Assembly: GCA_018222965.1 (NCBI GenBank)
Contig: JAAEZH010000005.1
Coordinates: 1 to 64,000 of the forward strand
Length of the DNA: 64,000 nucleotides
From: Bacteroidota bacterium
GTDB lineage: Bacteria; Bacteroidota; Bacteroidia; Chitinophagales; Saprospiraceae
Reading direction: 5' to 3'
Shown here: piece after piece, positions 1 to 8,924 of the stretch
Layout: every line of letters begins with the position of its first letter
Numbering within the stretch: the stretch's first letter is position 1
Translations under genes and position numbers: made by a program
Notes under the pieces: model-generated
Told to the model about the DNA's origin: nothing
Databases searched by the model: none
Seen by the model: the letters and a program-made list of their open reading frames with translations, nothing else

Positions 1-82
1 TTCGGACCTAAAAAACTGAAAACCAAATAATTAGAACATTATTTTTAATAATTTTGATTGGACAGATTCTGACAGCTTGAAA

Positions 83-120
83 ATAAAAAGCCCGACTGAT
101 CTGCGGACCAGCCGGGCTTC
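83..120 (-). terminator. Rho-independent terminator of the leftmost minus-strand operon
   Basis: Read on the minus strand, AAGCCCG and CGGGCTT form a stem around an 18-nt loop, followed by TTTTATTTT. It lies just after the stop codon of the membrane protein gene at 139 and probably ends the transcript that also carries the aldehyde dehydrogenase gene. Confidence 0.75.
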
Positions 121-138
121 ACTTTTCTTTATAAAAAC

Positions 139-1203
139 CTATTTCTTCTCTTCGGAAGAACCATTCATTTCGCTTTCAAAGTTTGCCAGTGCTTTGATCC
201 CCACATCATTGACTAATTGCTCAAAGATGTAGCCTGCCTGTATTGGATCCAGCCCTTTACTTTCGGCGGAAGCCGCAAAACTCTCCCTGGTCTTAGCGCC
301 TTTAAAGAGATCAAAAGCGGAGCGGATCCCCATGCTTCGATACTCCTCAATACGACCGCGAACACAAATGAGCAGCTTTGCCTGACCAATCCAATCCAAT
401 ATCTGACGCGTTTCGAAAGGGGTTTTCTTCAACATTTGCACCAGGCTGTATGCCGAAAGGTTTTGTGCATTATCTACACCAATTTCCCCAAGGCGTTCCT
501 TGTGCGAAAGCGACATCCCCTCAATATTACTAAGCGCCAAATCTTGCTCCAACTGGCTCCGCGCCCCCACAATGTCCTTGTATTTTTCAACGAGAAAATT
601 GATGAAACGCTCCGGAAACATTCCGGCAAGAAAAGCCAAAGCAGGTAATCCGTTTCCAATTGTACCTCCTACGATGAAAGCCACAATTACAGAAACCAAT
701 GAAGCCAGCAAAATCCGGATTCCGGCGCTGTAATACACATAGGGAGACAGATCATAAGCAATCAAGCGGCGAATAATATTACTGGAAGACCACAAAAAAC
801 CGCCTAAAAAGGCGAAAGCTGCAGCTACCAGACTTTTATTGGCCATTGCCAGATCTTCCTGCCCAAAACCCGCACCTGTCAATAATAAGCTGGTGCTTAT
901 ATTTTCGCCGATTCTATCAGCAAAAACGATGTAGGTAATAGCCAGGAAACAGATAGTCGAAATAAAAAACACAGGTAAGATGTAATGCGACGCCCGATGA
1001 AAATCCTTCACGGTCTTGGAACTGGAATTCATCCCCATATCGTGAATGGCCTTCTTAAAATCCTCGTCGCGCTTGTCGAGCATGTAGTAAAAAAAGGTCA
1101 TCGCACTCAATGGCATGAATCCGCCTACGATAAAAATGATCAGTAAGCGCCCAATAAAGGGCAAAGTTCCAATATGTTGGGTAATCTCTGCGAGCGTTTG
1201 CAT
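139..1203 (-). CDS. Polytopic membrane protein with soluble C-terminal domain, unknown function
   Basis: I do not recognise a named family. The 354-residue product has hydrophobic segments near residues 16-40, 74-94, 124-142 and 158-180, with a weaker one near 186-197. A soluble tail of about 150 residues follows. Residues about 229-263 contain a stretch resembling helix-hairpin-helix repeats, with the pattern of a small helix, LGEIGV, then a helix. The C-terminus is polar and acidic. The start codon lies one base after the stop of the aldehyde dehydrogenase gene, so the two are probably co-transcribed. An inner-membrane location with a cytoplasmic binding tail is an inference. Confidence 0.8.
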   Translation of the reverse strand: MQTLAEITQHIGTLPFIGRLLIIFIVGGFMPLSAMTFFYYMLDKRDEDFKKAIHDMGMNSSSKTVKDFHRASHYILPVFFISTICFLAITYIVFADRIGENISTSLLLTGAGFGQEDLAMANKSLVAAAFAFLGGFLWSSSNIIRRLIAYDLSPYVYYSAGIRILLASLVSVIVAFIVGGTIGNGLPALAFLAGMFPERFINFLVEKYKDIVGARSQLEQDLALSNIEGMSLSHKERLGEIGVDNAQNLSAYSLVQMLKKTPFETRQILDWIGQAKLLICVRGRIEEYRSMGIRSAFDLFKGAKTRESFAASAESKGLDPIQAGYIFEQLVNDVGIKALANFESEMNGSSEEKK

Positions 1204-1204
1204 A

Positions 1205-2743
1205 TTATCCTAGTTCAAATTTGATTCCCTGTGCCAATGGCAACTCCGAACTGTAATTGATCGTGTTGGTCTGACGACGCATGTAAGCCTTCCAGGCATC
1301 TGAACCACTTTCGCGGCCGCCACCTGTTTCTTTCTCGCCTCCAAATGCACCGCCGATCTCTGCTCCGCTAGTGCCAATATTTACATTGGCAATACCACAA
1401 TCAGAACCAGCGGTCGAAAGGAATTTCTCCGCTTCCTGCAAATCGCGGGTCATGATGGCAGAAGAAAGCCCTTGAGGCACATCGTTCTGCATCGCAATTG
1501 CATCGTCCAGATCTTTGTATTTGATCAAATACAGGATTGGAGCAAAGGTTTCATGCTGTACAATTTTGTAGTGGTTTTCTACCTCTGCAATACAAGGCTT
1601 CACATAACAACCACTTTCGTATCCTTCTCCTTCGAGTACACCGCCTTCTACTGCGAATTTACCACCTTCTTCCCGGATTTTTTCAATAGAATTTAGATAC
1701 TGCTGAACAGAGCCCTTGTCAATTAATGGTCCGACATGGTTGTTTTGGTCCAACGGATCACCAATACGAAGCTGGCCATAGGCATTCGAAAGCTTCTCTT
1801 TAACCTCGTCGTAAACATCTTCATGGATGATCAGACGGCGTGTAGTGGTACAACGCTGACCACAGGTTCCAACCGCACCAAACAAGGCTCCGGTGAGAAC
1901 GAGGTCGAGATCTGACTTATCAGAAACAATAATCGCATTGTTTCCACCCAACTCCAACAGCGTACGTCCCAGGCGACCGGCCACTTCCTGTGCCACGATC
2001 TTACCCATACGCGTACTTCCGGTTGCAGAGACAAGCGGAATGCGGCTATCTTTCGTGAGGTATTCGCCAACTTTGTAATCGCCATTGATTACGCAGGCTA
2101 CACCTTCCGGTACATCATTTGCTTTTAGTACATCAGCGAAGATATTCTGACAGGCAACCGAGCAAAGCGGTGTCTTTTCAGATCCTTTCCAGATGAAGGT
2201 ATTTCCACAAACCAGGGCAATCATAGAATTCCATGCCCAAACTGCTACCGGAAAGTTGAATGCGGAGATGATCCCAACTACACCCAGCGGATGCCACTGC
2301 TCATACATGCGGTGATCCGGACGCTCCGAGTGCATGGTAAGACCATACATTTGGCGTGATAGACCAACTGCAAAATCACAGATATCGATCATTTCCTGCA
2401 CCTCACCAAAACCTTCCTGCAGGCTTTTTCCCATTTCATAGGAAACCAGTTTACCCAGAGCATCTTTGTTGGCACGAAGTGCTTCTCCATATTGGCGCAC
2501 TACCTCGCCACGCTTAGGGCCGGGTACTTTGCGCCAGGCCTTAAAAGCTTCCTGAGACTGCTTGATCATAGCCTCAAATTCTTCGCGGGTCGTCTGACTT
2601 ACACTTCCTATAAACGCTCCGTCTACCGGAGAATAAGATTCGATATAATTACCGGAATCTGTAGACTTCAGTCCGGTCCAGGTACCGGCATTCTTTTCTT
2701 TTAATCCGAGGTCTTTCAAAAACTGTTTATCCATTTGAATCAA
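1205..2743 (-). CDS. ALDH7-type aldehyde dehydrogenase (aminoadipate-semialdehyde / piperideine-6-carboxylate dehydrogenase-like)
   Basis: This NAD(P)-dependent aldehyde dehydrogenase has 512 residues, normal for the family. The general-base Glu264 lies in LLELGGNN and the catalytic Cys298 in GTCGQRCTTTRR, a signature typical of the ALDH7 (antiquitin) group. The C-terminal GGGRESGSDAWKAYMRRQT stretch fits the same subfamily. Known members oxidise alpha-aminoadipic semialdehyde in lysine breakdown, and the exact substrate here is inferred. The gene is first in a two-gene minus-strand unit with the membrane protein. Translation could begin at Met1 or at Met4 (MDKQFLKDLG), which resembles homologous N-termini better. 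Confidence 0.9.
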   Translation of the reverse strand: MIQMDKQFLKDLGLKEKNAGTWTGLKSTDSGNYIESYSPVDGAFIGSVSQTTREEFEAMIKQSQEAFKAWRKVPGPKRGEVVRQYGEALRANKDALGKLVSYEMGKSLQEGFGEVQEMIDICDFAVGLSRQMYGLTMHSERPDHRMYEQWHPLGVVGIISAFNFPVAVWAWNSMIALVCGNTFIWKGSEKTPLCSVACQNIFADVLKANDVPEGVACVINGDYKVGEYLTKDSRIPLVSATGSTRMGKIVAQEVAGRLGRTLLELGGNNAIIVSDKSDLDLVLTGALFGAVGTCGQRCTTTRRLIIHEDVYDEVKEKLSNAYGQLRIGDPLDQNNHVGPLIDKGSVQQYLNSIEKIREEGGKFAVEGGVLEGEGYESGCYVKPCIAEVENHYKIVQHETFAPILYLIKYKDLDDAIAMQNDVPQGLSSAIMTRDLQEAEKFLSTAGSDCGIANVNIGTSGAEIGGAFGGEKETGGGRESGSDAWKAYMRRQTNTINYSSELPLAQGIKFELG

Positions 2744-2836
2744 TATTTTTTTGGTTTATCTATTCAGAGCGCCACAAAAATAGGTTTTTAGAATGAGCCT
2801 TCAGAACCCATTCCCCTAAAGCCTGTAAAAAACAGA

Positions 2837-2870
2837 AGCCCCCCGGTGCATACACCGGAAGGCTCGTTCT
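2837..2870 (-). terminator. Terminator downstream of the dienelactone hydrolase gene
   Basis: CCGGTG and CACCGG pair around a 4-nt CATA loop, extended by AGCC/GGCT arms. Read on the minus strand the hairpin is followed by CTGTTTTTTAC. It separates the dienelactone hydrolase gene from the aldehyde dehydrogenase gene. Confidence 0.75.
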
Positions 2871-2894
2871 TTGGCTAAGACTGGGCAATAGTCT

Positions 2895-3728
2895 TTATTC
2901 AATCCCAAGATGGGATTTCAGGAAAGCCAGCGCCTTGGCATTTGCCTTTTGCGCCGCTTCTTCGTTATAGCTTGGCTGAGACGGATTCGCGAAAGCGTGA
3001 TCAGCTGAATACCAGTTTACGTTCAGGTCTTTACCTGTAGCGGCACACAAAGCTTCAAATTTGTTGACCACATCACGATTGATCCACTCGTCTTCAGTTG
3101 CGAATATACCCAAAATATCCGCCTCCAATGGTTCGAGATTGGCTGCATTTTCCACAGGCATGCCATAGTACATTACACAACCCGCTCCGCGATCCGCAGC
3201 AGCGATGGATGTGCGCAATGACCAGCCACCTCCAAAACACCAGCCTATCGTAGCAACCTGTCCGTCTTTTCCGGCGTAAGCCAAAGCTCCATCAATGATG
3301 GCATTGGCACGCTCTTCGGTTACCGACTGCATGTATTCACCGGCTTCATCTCTGGTCGTGGCAACCTTCCCATCATACATATCCAGAGCGAGGACAATGG
3401 TATTATCCAGTTCTTTAAACAGGCGCTCAGACTCCATTTTCACGTAGTCGTTGAGTCCCCACCATTCGTGAATAACAAAAAGGAAACGGTTGGCGGGTTC
3501 TTCGGGCATCAGTCGGTAAGCTTTACCTGTGTTTCCGTCGGAAGTATTAAACTCAAACATCTCTCCGATGCCTTCAAATTCTATTTCTTTAGGCTCCTCG
3601 TGAGAATCTTTGAATTCCTGATCTTCAGAAAATTGCTCCATGCCTGCTTCCTGGCTTTCGCCGGATGTATCACTTCCACAAGCGAAAAAGACAATGCTAA
3701 TAAGTGTAAATAGTAATGGGCGTATCAT
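2895..3728 (-). CDS. Dienelactone hydrolase family lipoprotein
   Basis: The product is 277 residues. A lipoprotein signal peptide ends at Cys17 (FFACGS), so the protein is probably anchored in the periplasm or outer membrane. After an acidic linker (about 20-55) comes an alpha/beta-hydrolase domain of the dienelactone hydrolase type. The nucleophile Cys163 sits in GWCFGGGWS, an acidic residue near Asp213 in FATEDEW, and His244 in SADHAF. Family members hydrolyse lactone or ester bonds, and the substrate is unknown. The gene starts 13 bp after the PhoH stop codon on the same strand and may share its transcript. Confidence 0.88.
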   Translation of the reverse strand: MIRPLLFTLISIVFFACGSDTSGESQEAGMEQFSEDQEFKDSHEEPKEIEFEGIGEMFEFNTSDGNTGKAYRLMPEEPANRFLFVIHEWWGLNDYVKMESERLFKELDNTIVLALDMYDGKVATTRDEAGEYMQSVTEERANAIIDGALAYAGKDGQVATIGWCFGGGWSLRTSIAAADRGAGCVMYYGMPVENAANLEPLEADILGIFATEDEWINRDVVNKFEALCAATGKDLNVNWYSADHAFANPSQPSYNEEAAQKANAKALAFLKSHLGIE

Positions 3729-3741
3729 ATTAAATTATAGT

Positions 3742-4788
3742 TTACGAGTTATCCGCCCGATCTTCAATCTCATCCTGTCGCGCTTGCTCTCTCTCTTCTT
3801 TTTCCTTTCTCCGTGCTTCTCTTTTGGCACGCGCTTCCTTATCGGAACGCTCATAAGCCCGGATAATCTCTTTGACCAGACGGTGACGAACTACATCGTC
3901 AGCTGTGAGATAAACGGATTCGATGCCCTCAAGGTTTTCAAGAAGATCAATTGCACGCTGTAAACCTGATTTTACGCTGTAATGCAAATCCACCTGAGAG
4001 AGGTCTCCGGTAATGATGCACTTGGCAGATGGCCCTAAACGAGTCAGGAACATTTTGATCTGCATGGTCGTCGAATTTTGTGCCTCATCCAGGATGATAA
4101 AAGCATTATCCAGCGTGCGACCGCGCATGAATGCCAAGGGTGCAATCTCAATGATCCTGTTTTGCATAAAATGGTTGAGCCTTTCGGCAGGGATCATATC
4201 ATCCAGGGCATCATACAAAGGACGCAGATAAGGATCTACCTTTTCTTTCAGGTCTCCAGGAAGGAAACCCAGGTTTTCCCCGGCCTCAACGGCTGGACGT
4301 GTCAGGATGATTTTTTTAACCAGCTTGTTTTTCAAGGCACGTACCGCCAGTGCTACGGCTGTATAAGTCTTTCCCGTACCGGCAGGGCCAATCGCGAAAA
4401 CTATATCATTTTGCTCGGAAGCATCGATCAGGCGTTTTTGGTTGACTGTCTTAGCCTTAATCTTTTTGCCTCCCCGACCATGAACCAGGGTGGTATTATT
4501 CGTACCATTTGAACTCAGTCTGTTTTGATAGGGGTTTCCGCCGCTCAGCAATTCCTGAACGGTTTGTACGGACAACTCATCGTGCTCCCGCAACAGACGA
4601 ACCATTTGCTCAAATTTAGACTTAGCCTTTTGCGTGACTTTTTTATCGCCAAAAAGCTTGACGTTGTTACCGCGGGCCGTGATTGAGATATCCGGATATG
4701 CCTCGCGCACTAATTTTAGCTTGCTGTTGTTCTCTCCGTAAAGTTTTACAGGATCGACACCATCAATGGTGAGAATGATTTCGCTCAA
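3742..4788 (-). CDS. PhoH family P-loop ATPase
   Basis: The 348-residue protein has an N-terminal KH-like region (about 1-90), then a PhoH ATPase domain. Walker A is at 133-141 (IGPAGTGKT) and Walker B at 231-238 (IILDEAQN). The [13 protein letters not shown] and GDLSQVD stretches of PhoH proteins are present. Residues from about 318 to the end form a highly charged Lys/Arg/Glu tail. PhoH proteins of this length are cytoplasmic RNA-associated ATPases, often found near ybeY. No ybeY is visible here. It is followed directly by the dienelactone hydrolase gene. Confidence 0.93.
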   Translation of the reverse strand: MSEIILTIDGVDPVKLYGENNSKLKLVREAYPDISITARGNNVKLFGDKKVTQKAKSKFEQMVRLLREHDELSVQTVQELLSGGNPYQNRLSSNGTNNTTLVHGRGGKKIKAKTVNQKRLIDASEQNDIVFAIGPAGTGKTYTAVALAVRALKNKLVKKIILTRPAVEAGENLGFLPGDLKEKVDPYLRPLYDALDDMIPAERLNHFMQNRIIEIAPLAFMRGRTLDNAFIILDEAQNSTTMQIKMFLTRLGPSAKCIITGDLSQVDLHYSVKSGLQRAIDLLENLEGIESVYLTADDVVRHRLVKEIIRAYERSDKEARAKREARRKEKEEREQARQDEIEDRADNS

Positions 4789-4966
4789 TACTTTGTTCCT
4801 CCAATTTATGATTAAATCATCCCGATTTTTTGTGAAATTTCGGGACTGTATTCAAAGAACACCAAAATGGAGCTGGTTGTTCCTTGCTACAAAGATAATT
4901 AAGTCTGGGAGGAACGACCAGTTGTTAAGAGGGATTATAATCTATAATAATACGGGGAGTCGCCTT

Positions 4967-5162
4967 CCCGGACTAAATCCAGCTTACAGCTGTCTTTGTC
5001 GGGATCGGCTGGGGAGATCCTGATCCTGCGATCAGAATGGGGAGTTGCTCCCTTCGCCTTCGCCTTTGGCTCCGGCGATTGTCGCGGGGAGGGGCTTTTT
5101 CTTATCCTGAACACTCTGTCTCTTTCTGCTTGCCATCGGGCAAGCAAGGTAGCCGAAGTTGT
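4967..5162. repeat. 196-bp direct repeat, copy 1, in a 0.9-kb spacer
   Basis: This segment is repeated at 5249-5444 with the same length and only scattered substitutions. It contains the small palindrome CTTGCCATCGGGCAAG and a G-rich stretch around CGCGGGGAGGGGC. Short reading frames across it differ between the copies, so coding is doubtful. The rest of the spacer (4789-4966 and 5163-5248) shows no convincing gene. Confidence 0.85.
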
Positions 5163-5248
5163 AATACCAAGATTAACATATCTCCCCAGAGTCGCAATAA
5201 GCTAATCACTCCCTATATATTTTTGACGTCAGGCAGAGGGTCTGACTC

Positions 5249-5444
5249 CCCGGACCAAATCCAGATTACACCTGTCTCTGTCGGGAGCAGCCCGGGAGCG
5301 TCCTGATCCTGCGACCAGAATAGGGAGTTGCGCCTCCGCCTTCGCCTTTGGCTCCGGCGAATGTCGCGGGGAGGGGCTTTTTCTTACCCTGAACACTTTG
5401 TCTCTTTCTGCTTGCCATCGGGCAAGCAAGGTAGCAGAAGTTGT
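5249..5444. repeat. 196-bp direct repeat, copy 2, followed by palindromic spacers
   Basis: This is the second copy of the 4967-5162 repeat, colinear without gaps. Copy 2 is followed by two palindromes that copy 1 lacks or has decayed: CGCCTTC/GAAGGCG at 5471-5490, and a perfect 8-bp stem GAGTCGCC/GGCGACTC with a 3-nt loop at 5509-5527. The remainder up to 5690 shows no gene on the plus strand. Confidence 0.85.
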
Positions 5445-5690
5445 CCTGCCGAGATGAACATCCCTCCCCGCGCCTTCTACGCCGAAGGCGGAGAACAGCA
5501 ACTCCCCAGAGTCGCCAGAGGCGACTCGCTCCCCTGGCAACATCCAGACAAAGAAAACCGAAGGTTGAATTTTGTCTGGAGGAGCCGACTTCCCATCCCT
5601 CTCCAAAATGCACCTCTCAAAGAAGAACTCACTCCTCAATTCTTCAATCCAGCAGCTTTTCCTTAATTTGCCGCCCACAAGCGCAAAAGC

Positions 5691-6461
5691 ATGCGTATAA
5701 TAACCCTGACTACCGACCTTGGCTGGAGAGATTATTATGTGGCAGTGATCAAAGGCACACTCCTGAGCCGGCAACCTGAAATACAGGTAGTCGACATTAC
5801 CCATGATGTCCCTCATTATAATATCGTTGAAGGCGCTTTTGTCCTTCGCAACGCCTGGCATAGCTTTCCCCCCGGAAGCATCCACCTCGTAAGCATTCTG
5901 GACTACCCCTCCCCCAATTCGGATTTCCTGATTATCAAACACGATGGCCATTATTTTATCGGCCCAAACAACGGACTATTCTCTCTCGCTTTTGAAGAGA
6001 AACCCGAGGAAATTTATTGCCTGGCCAGTGGATCTGCGCATGTCTTCGGACCGAAAAACCTCTTCGCGGAAGCGGTCTCTCATATCTGTGCGGAAAAACC
6101 ACTCGAAGAAATTGCTCAAAAGCAACCCGGCCTGGTTGAGAAGATCAACCTGCAACCCGTAGTCAGCAAGGATCAGATCCGCGGCACCATCATTCATATT
6201 GATCATTATGAAAATGCCATTGTCAATATTGGCAGGGAATTGTTTGAAAAAGTCCGCAACGGACGATCCTTCAAGTTGTTTTTCAAAAGACACGATCCGA
6301 TTATCCGCTTGAGCAATCAGTATTGCGATGTCCCAATCGGCGAACCACTATGCCTGTTCAATTCGGCCGGTTTGCTGGAACTCGCTTTAAATATGGACAA
6401 AGCTGCCACCCTGCTCGGATTGTCTGTCGAAGACACTGTACAAATAAATTTCTCAAAATGA
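5691..6461 (+). CDS. SAM hydrolase / SAM hydroxide adenosyltransferase (DUF62 family)
   Basis: The product (256 residues) matches the family that splits S-adenosylmethionine with water to adenosine and methionine, and is related to the fluorinase and chlorinase SalL. Visible hallmarks are the N-terminal ITLTTDLGWRDYYVAVIKG, the central GPNNGLFS and the C-terminal HIDHYENAIVNI strand. Length is typical. It heads a tightly packed plus-strand operon whose next gene overlaps its stop codon by 4 bp. Bacterial members are usually hydrolases. Halogenase activity is unlikely, but only active-site comparison would exclude it. Confidence 0.9.
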   Translation: MRIITLTTDLGWRDYYVAVIKGTLLSRQPEIQVVDITHDVPHYNIVEGAFVLRNAWHSFPPGSIHLVSILDYPSPNSDFLIIKHDGHYFIGPNNGLFSLAFEEKPEEIYCLASGSAHVFGPKNLFAEAVSHICAEKPLEEIAQKQPGLVEKINLQPVVSKDQIRGTIIHIDHYENAIVNIGRELFEKVRNGRSFKLFFKRHDPIIRLSNQYCDVPIGEPLCLFNSAGLLELALNMDKAATLLGLSVEDTVQINFSK

Positions 6462-6769
6462 TCACCCGTCTGGTCAAATTGACCTTTCACCCGGAAAACA
6501 CCGATCGATTTCAAACGATCTTCAAAACTTATCGATCTGCCATTCGAAAATCTCCGGGATGCAAACACCTGGAAGCCTGGCAGGATATCAGCGATCCGCG
6601 GATATTTTTCACCTACAGCAAATGGGAAGACGCAGCTGATCTCGAAAACTACCGCCATTCAGAAACCTTCCGGGAAGTTTGGGGACAAACGAAAGTGCTT
6701 TTCGCCGAAAGGCCACAAGCATGGAGCGTAAATCAAATCAGTACAGACAATGAAAACCAGGCTGATTGA
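6458..6769 (+). CDS. Antibiotic biosynthesis monooxygenase (ABM)-like domain protein
   Basis: This 103-residue protein starts at the ATG inside the ATGA overlap with the SAM hydrolase stop codon. It fits the dimeric alpha/beta-barrel ABM fold: an N-terminal strand (TRLVKLTFHPE), a helix with the PGCKHLEAWQD turn, a strand with FFTYSKWED, then a C-terminal helix and strand. Such proteins range from small oxygenases to ligand-binding proteins of unknown role. Its end overlaps the cyclase gene by 20 bp, so it is translationally coupled. A copy of the TTCGCCGAA palindrome lies inside it, encoding part of LFAERPQ. Confidence 0.8.
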   Translation: MITRLVKLTFHPENTDRFQTIFKTYRSAIRKSPGCKHLEAWQDISDPRIFFTYSKWEDAADLENYRHSETFREVWGQTKVLFAERPQAWSVNQISTDNENQAD

Positions 6770-7418
6770 ATTAAACCACATCATTACGGAAGGCATGGAA
6801 ACCTATAAAGGCCTGCCCGGTCCGACCATTTGCGATTATTTCAGCCACGAAGAATCGCGAAAGCTTTATGCCGATGGCACAGAGTTTCAAATCGGCCGCA
6901 TTGACATGGTTTCCAATACGGGCACCTATCTGGATGTTCCCTTCCACCGGTATAAAGATCGGGAAGACTTATCAGCAGTGGGACTGGAAAAACTGGCCGA
7001 CTTGCCGGGCACGCTGATCGATGCGCGCATGTGGCCAAATGGCATTCCGCCCGAAGCGGTTATCGGACGCAAGGTGAGTGGCAAAGCGGTCCTCTTCCTC
7101 ACCGGATGGGATCAGCACTGGGGACACGAAAACTACTTCTCCGGCCACCCGTTCCTGGAAGCAGAAACTGCCGATTATTTACTTAGCCAGGATGTCACTC
7201 TTGTCGGCATTGATTCTCATAACATCGATGACACCAGTGGCAATACCCGTCCGGTACATACAAAGTTATTGGGTGCGGGGGTTCCGATTGTAGAACACAT
7301 GTGCGGACTGGACCAACTCTTCGGAAAGAATTTTAGCTTTACGGCAGCACCTCCACGTATAAAAGGTATGGGGACTTTTCCTGTGCGCGCTTTCGCGAAA
7401 ATTTTGCCGGACTCATGA
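6750..7418 (+). CDS. Cyclase family protein (kynurenine-formamidase-like)
   Basis: The 222-residue product belongs to the metal-dependent cyclase/formamidase family. The conserved first motif reads SNTGTYLDVPFHR, where the family usually has HxGTHxDxPxH, so the two metal-binding His before Asp are replaced. Asp and the later His are kept. VGIDSHNIDD and the C-terminal FSFTAAPPRIKGMGTFPVRA stretch also fit the family. It overlaps both neighbours, being coupled to the ABM gene and ending in an ATGA with aroB. The altered metal motif leaves the catalytic activity uncertain. Confidence 0.82.
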   Translation: MKTRLIELNHIITEGMETYKGLPGPTICDYFSHEESRKLYADGTEFQIGRIDMVSNTGTYLDVPFHRYKDREDLSAVGLEKLADLPGTLIDARMWPNGIPPEAVIGRKVSGKAVLFLTGWDQHWGHENYFSGHPFLEAETADYLLSQDVTLVGIDSHNIDDTSGNTRPVHTKLLGAGVPIVEHMCGLDQLFGKNFSFTAAPPRIKGMGTFPVRAFAKILPDS

Positions 7419-8461
7419 AACAATTCACCCTCGACACATACGACATACTCATTGACCAGCCCTGGGCGGCTTTCGCCGAAAGGCTAAAAAAACTGGCCCC
7501 CTCCCGGATCGGATTGCTGGTCGATGAAAACACAAAAAGAGACTGCCTCCCTGCACTCGGAAATGAGTTTGACATTTCCGATTGGCACATTTTTGAAATT
7601 CCTGCCGGAGAACGCTATAAAAACATCGAAACCTGTAAGCAGATCTGGCAATGGATGATGCAGGCGGCTTTCGACCGAAACAGTCTTTTGATCAATCTGG
7701 GAGGTGGCGTAATTGGAGATATGGGCGGATTTTGCGCAGCTACCTTTAAACGCGGGATGCGATTTATCCAGATGCCGACTACGCTTTTGTCTCAGGTAGA
7801 CGCTTCCGTTGGTGGTAAACTGGGTATTGATTTTCTCGAAATCAAAAACAGCATTGGCGTCTTTCGCGACCCAGAACTCGTTTTTATTAAAACCGGATTT
7901 TACAACACGCTCCCCTTCCGGGAATTGCGAAGCGGATTTGCAGAAATCATCAAACACGCCCTGATAGCAAGTCCGGAATTGTGGAAAAAACTCCAGAATA
8001 TCCAAAAACTGGAAGCCGCTGACTGGGCAAGTATTTTGCCGGAAGCGCTGCAAGTGAAGATCGAGGTAGTTAAGCAGGATCCCTATGAAAAAGGACTCCG
8101 AAAAATCCTCAACTTTGGCCATACCATCGGCCATGCCGTAGAAAGCCTGCTCCTCAAAAGCCCCGAACCGGCTCTGCACGGGGAAGCCGTTGCCGCCGGA
8201 ATGATCAGTGAAAGTCTGTTGTCTGAAAAATACGCCGGCCTTTCACAAAAAGACTCTGCTGAAATCCAATCATTCATTCATCGCATTTACCCCACCTTAA
8301 GCTGGCCAAAAAGCTTTCTCCCTGCATTGCTTAAACTGATGAAACAAGACAAGAAAAACCAGGGTGATGAAATTCGCTTTGTTTTACTTGAAGGTATTGG
8401 AAGTGCTGTGTATGACAAGGCTATACCTCCGGAAGCAATCCTGGAAGTGTTGGATAAATAG
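7415..8461 (+). CDS. aroB: 3-dehydroquinate synthase
   Basis: AroB converts DAHP to 3-dehydroquinate, the second step of the shikimate pathway. The 348-residue protein shows the NAD-binding LGGGVIGDMGGF motif, the adjacent PTTLLSQVDASVGGKLGIDF block with its conserved Lys and Asp, and the metal-binding FGHTIGHAVE His motif near residue 230. It overlaps the cyclase gene by 4 bp (ATGA) and is the last gene of the operon. A TTCGCCGAA palindrome (7472-7480) encodes part of AFAERLKKL near the N-terminus. The link between aroB and SAM hydrolysis is not obvious. Confidence 0.95.
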   Translation: MKQFTLDTYDILIDQPWAAFAERLKKLAPSRIGLLVDENTKRDCLPALGNEFDISDWHIFEIPAGERYKNIETCKQIWQWMMQAAFDRNSLLINLGGGVIGDMGGFCAATFKRGMRFIQMPTTLLSQVDASVGGKLGIDFLEIKNSIGVFRDPELVFIKTGFYNTLPFRELRSGFAEIIKHALIASPELWKKLQNIQKLEAADWASILPEALQVKIEVVKQDPYEKGLRKILNFGHTIGHAVESLLLKSPEPALHGEAVAAGMISESLLSEKYAGLSQKDSAEIQSFIHRIYPTLSWPKSFLPALLKLMKQDKKNQGDEIRFVLLEGIGSAVYDKAIPPEAILEVLDK

Positions 8462-8506
8462 CGGCCAGCAATTAAAAATTAAACCTTAAAACTTAAGAAT
8501 TACCCC

Positions 8507-8908
8507 TTATTCTTCTTCATCAGAGTCGGTGAGCATATTGCGCTCCTTGAGGAAAGAAAACCACTTGATCACCTTTTTGATATCACCGGGGTGCACGCGA
8601 TCTTCATCGTGATCGGGTAGCACATCGTTGAAGTATTCCCGCAAAACATCTGTGCTTACATTGCCTTCCGGCGGCGGATTGTCCTCAAATTGTTCGAGCA
8701 TTCTTGAGAACACTTTGCTTAACTCGGTAGCATCATCGTAAGTGAAAATGGAAATGGATTCCAGCGGGGTAAACTGATGCTTGCGAGCCGGAGCAAATTT
8801 GCGTTTTCCGGTATCGACTTCTTCGACAATCAGTCCGTTGCTGCGATTTCCCGCCAATCTGTAAAGTCCGGGCATGCCGGATACTGCTATGAGGTTTGAT
8901 AAATCCAT
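8507..8908 (-). CDS. DUF5606 family protein
   Basis: The 133-residue protein resembles the DUF5606 family, which is almost confined to Bacteroidota. It begins with the typical LSNLIAVSGMPGLYRL segment, then VEEVDTGKRKFAPA and a YDDATELSKVF helix, and ends in an acidic tail after WFSFLKERNML. Function is not established. It lies just downstream of the E1 gene on the same strand (17-bp gap) and may be part of that transcript. Confidence 0.85.
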   Translation of the reverse strand: MDLSNLIAVSGMPGLYRLAGNRSNGLIVEEVDTGKRKFAPARKHQFTPLESISIFTYDDATELSKVFSRMLEQFEDNPPPEGNVSTDVLREYFNDVLPDHDEDRVHPGDIKKVIKWFSFLKERNMLTDSDEEE

Positions 8909-8924
8909 GTTTATTTCTGCAATT

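Noticed and set aside
5229..5951. 240-codon minus-strand open frame across the 196-bp repeat and the start of the SAM hydrolase gene
   Set aside because: Much of it is antisense to a clearly coding gene, and the remainder lies in a repeat whose other copy does not keep the same frame. No family similarity is visible.
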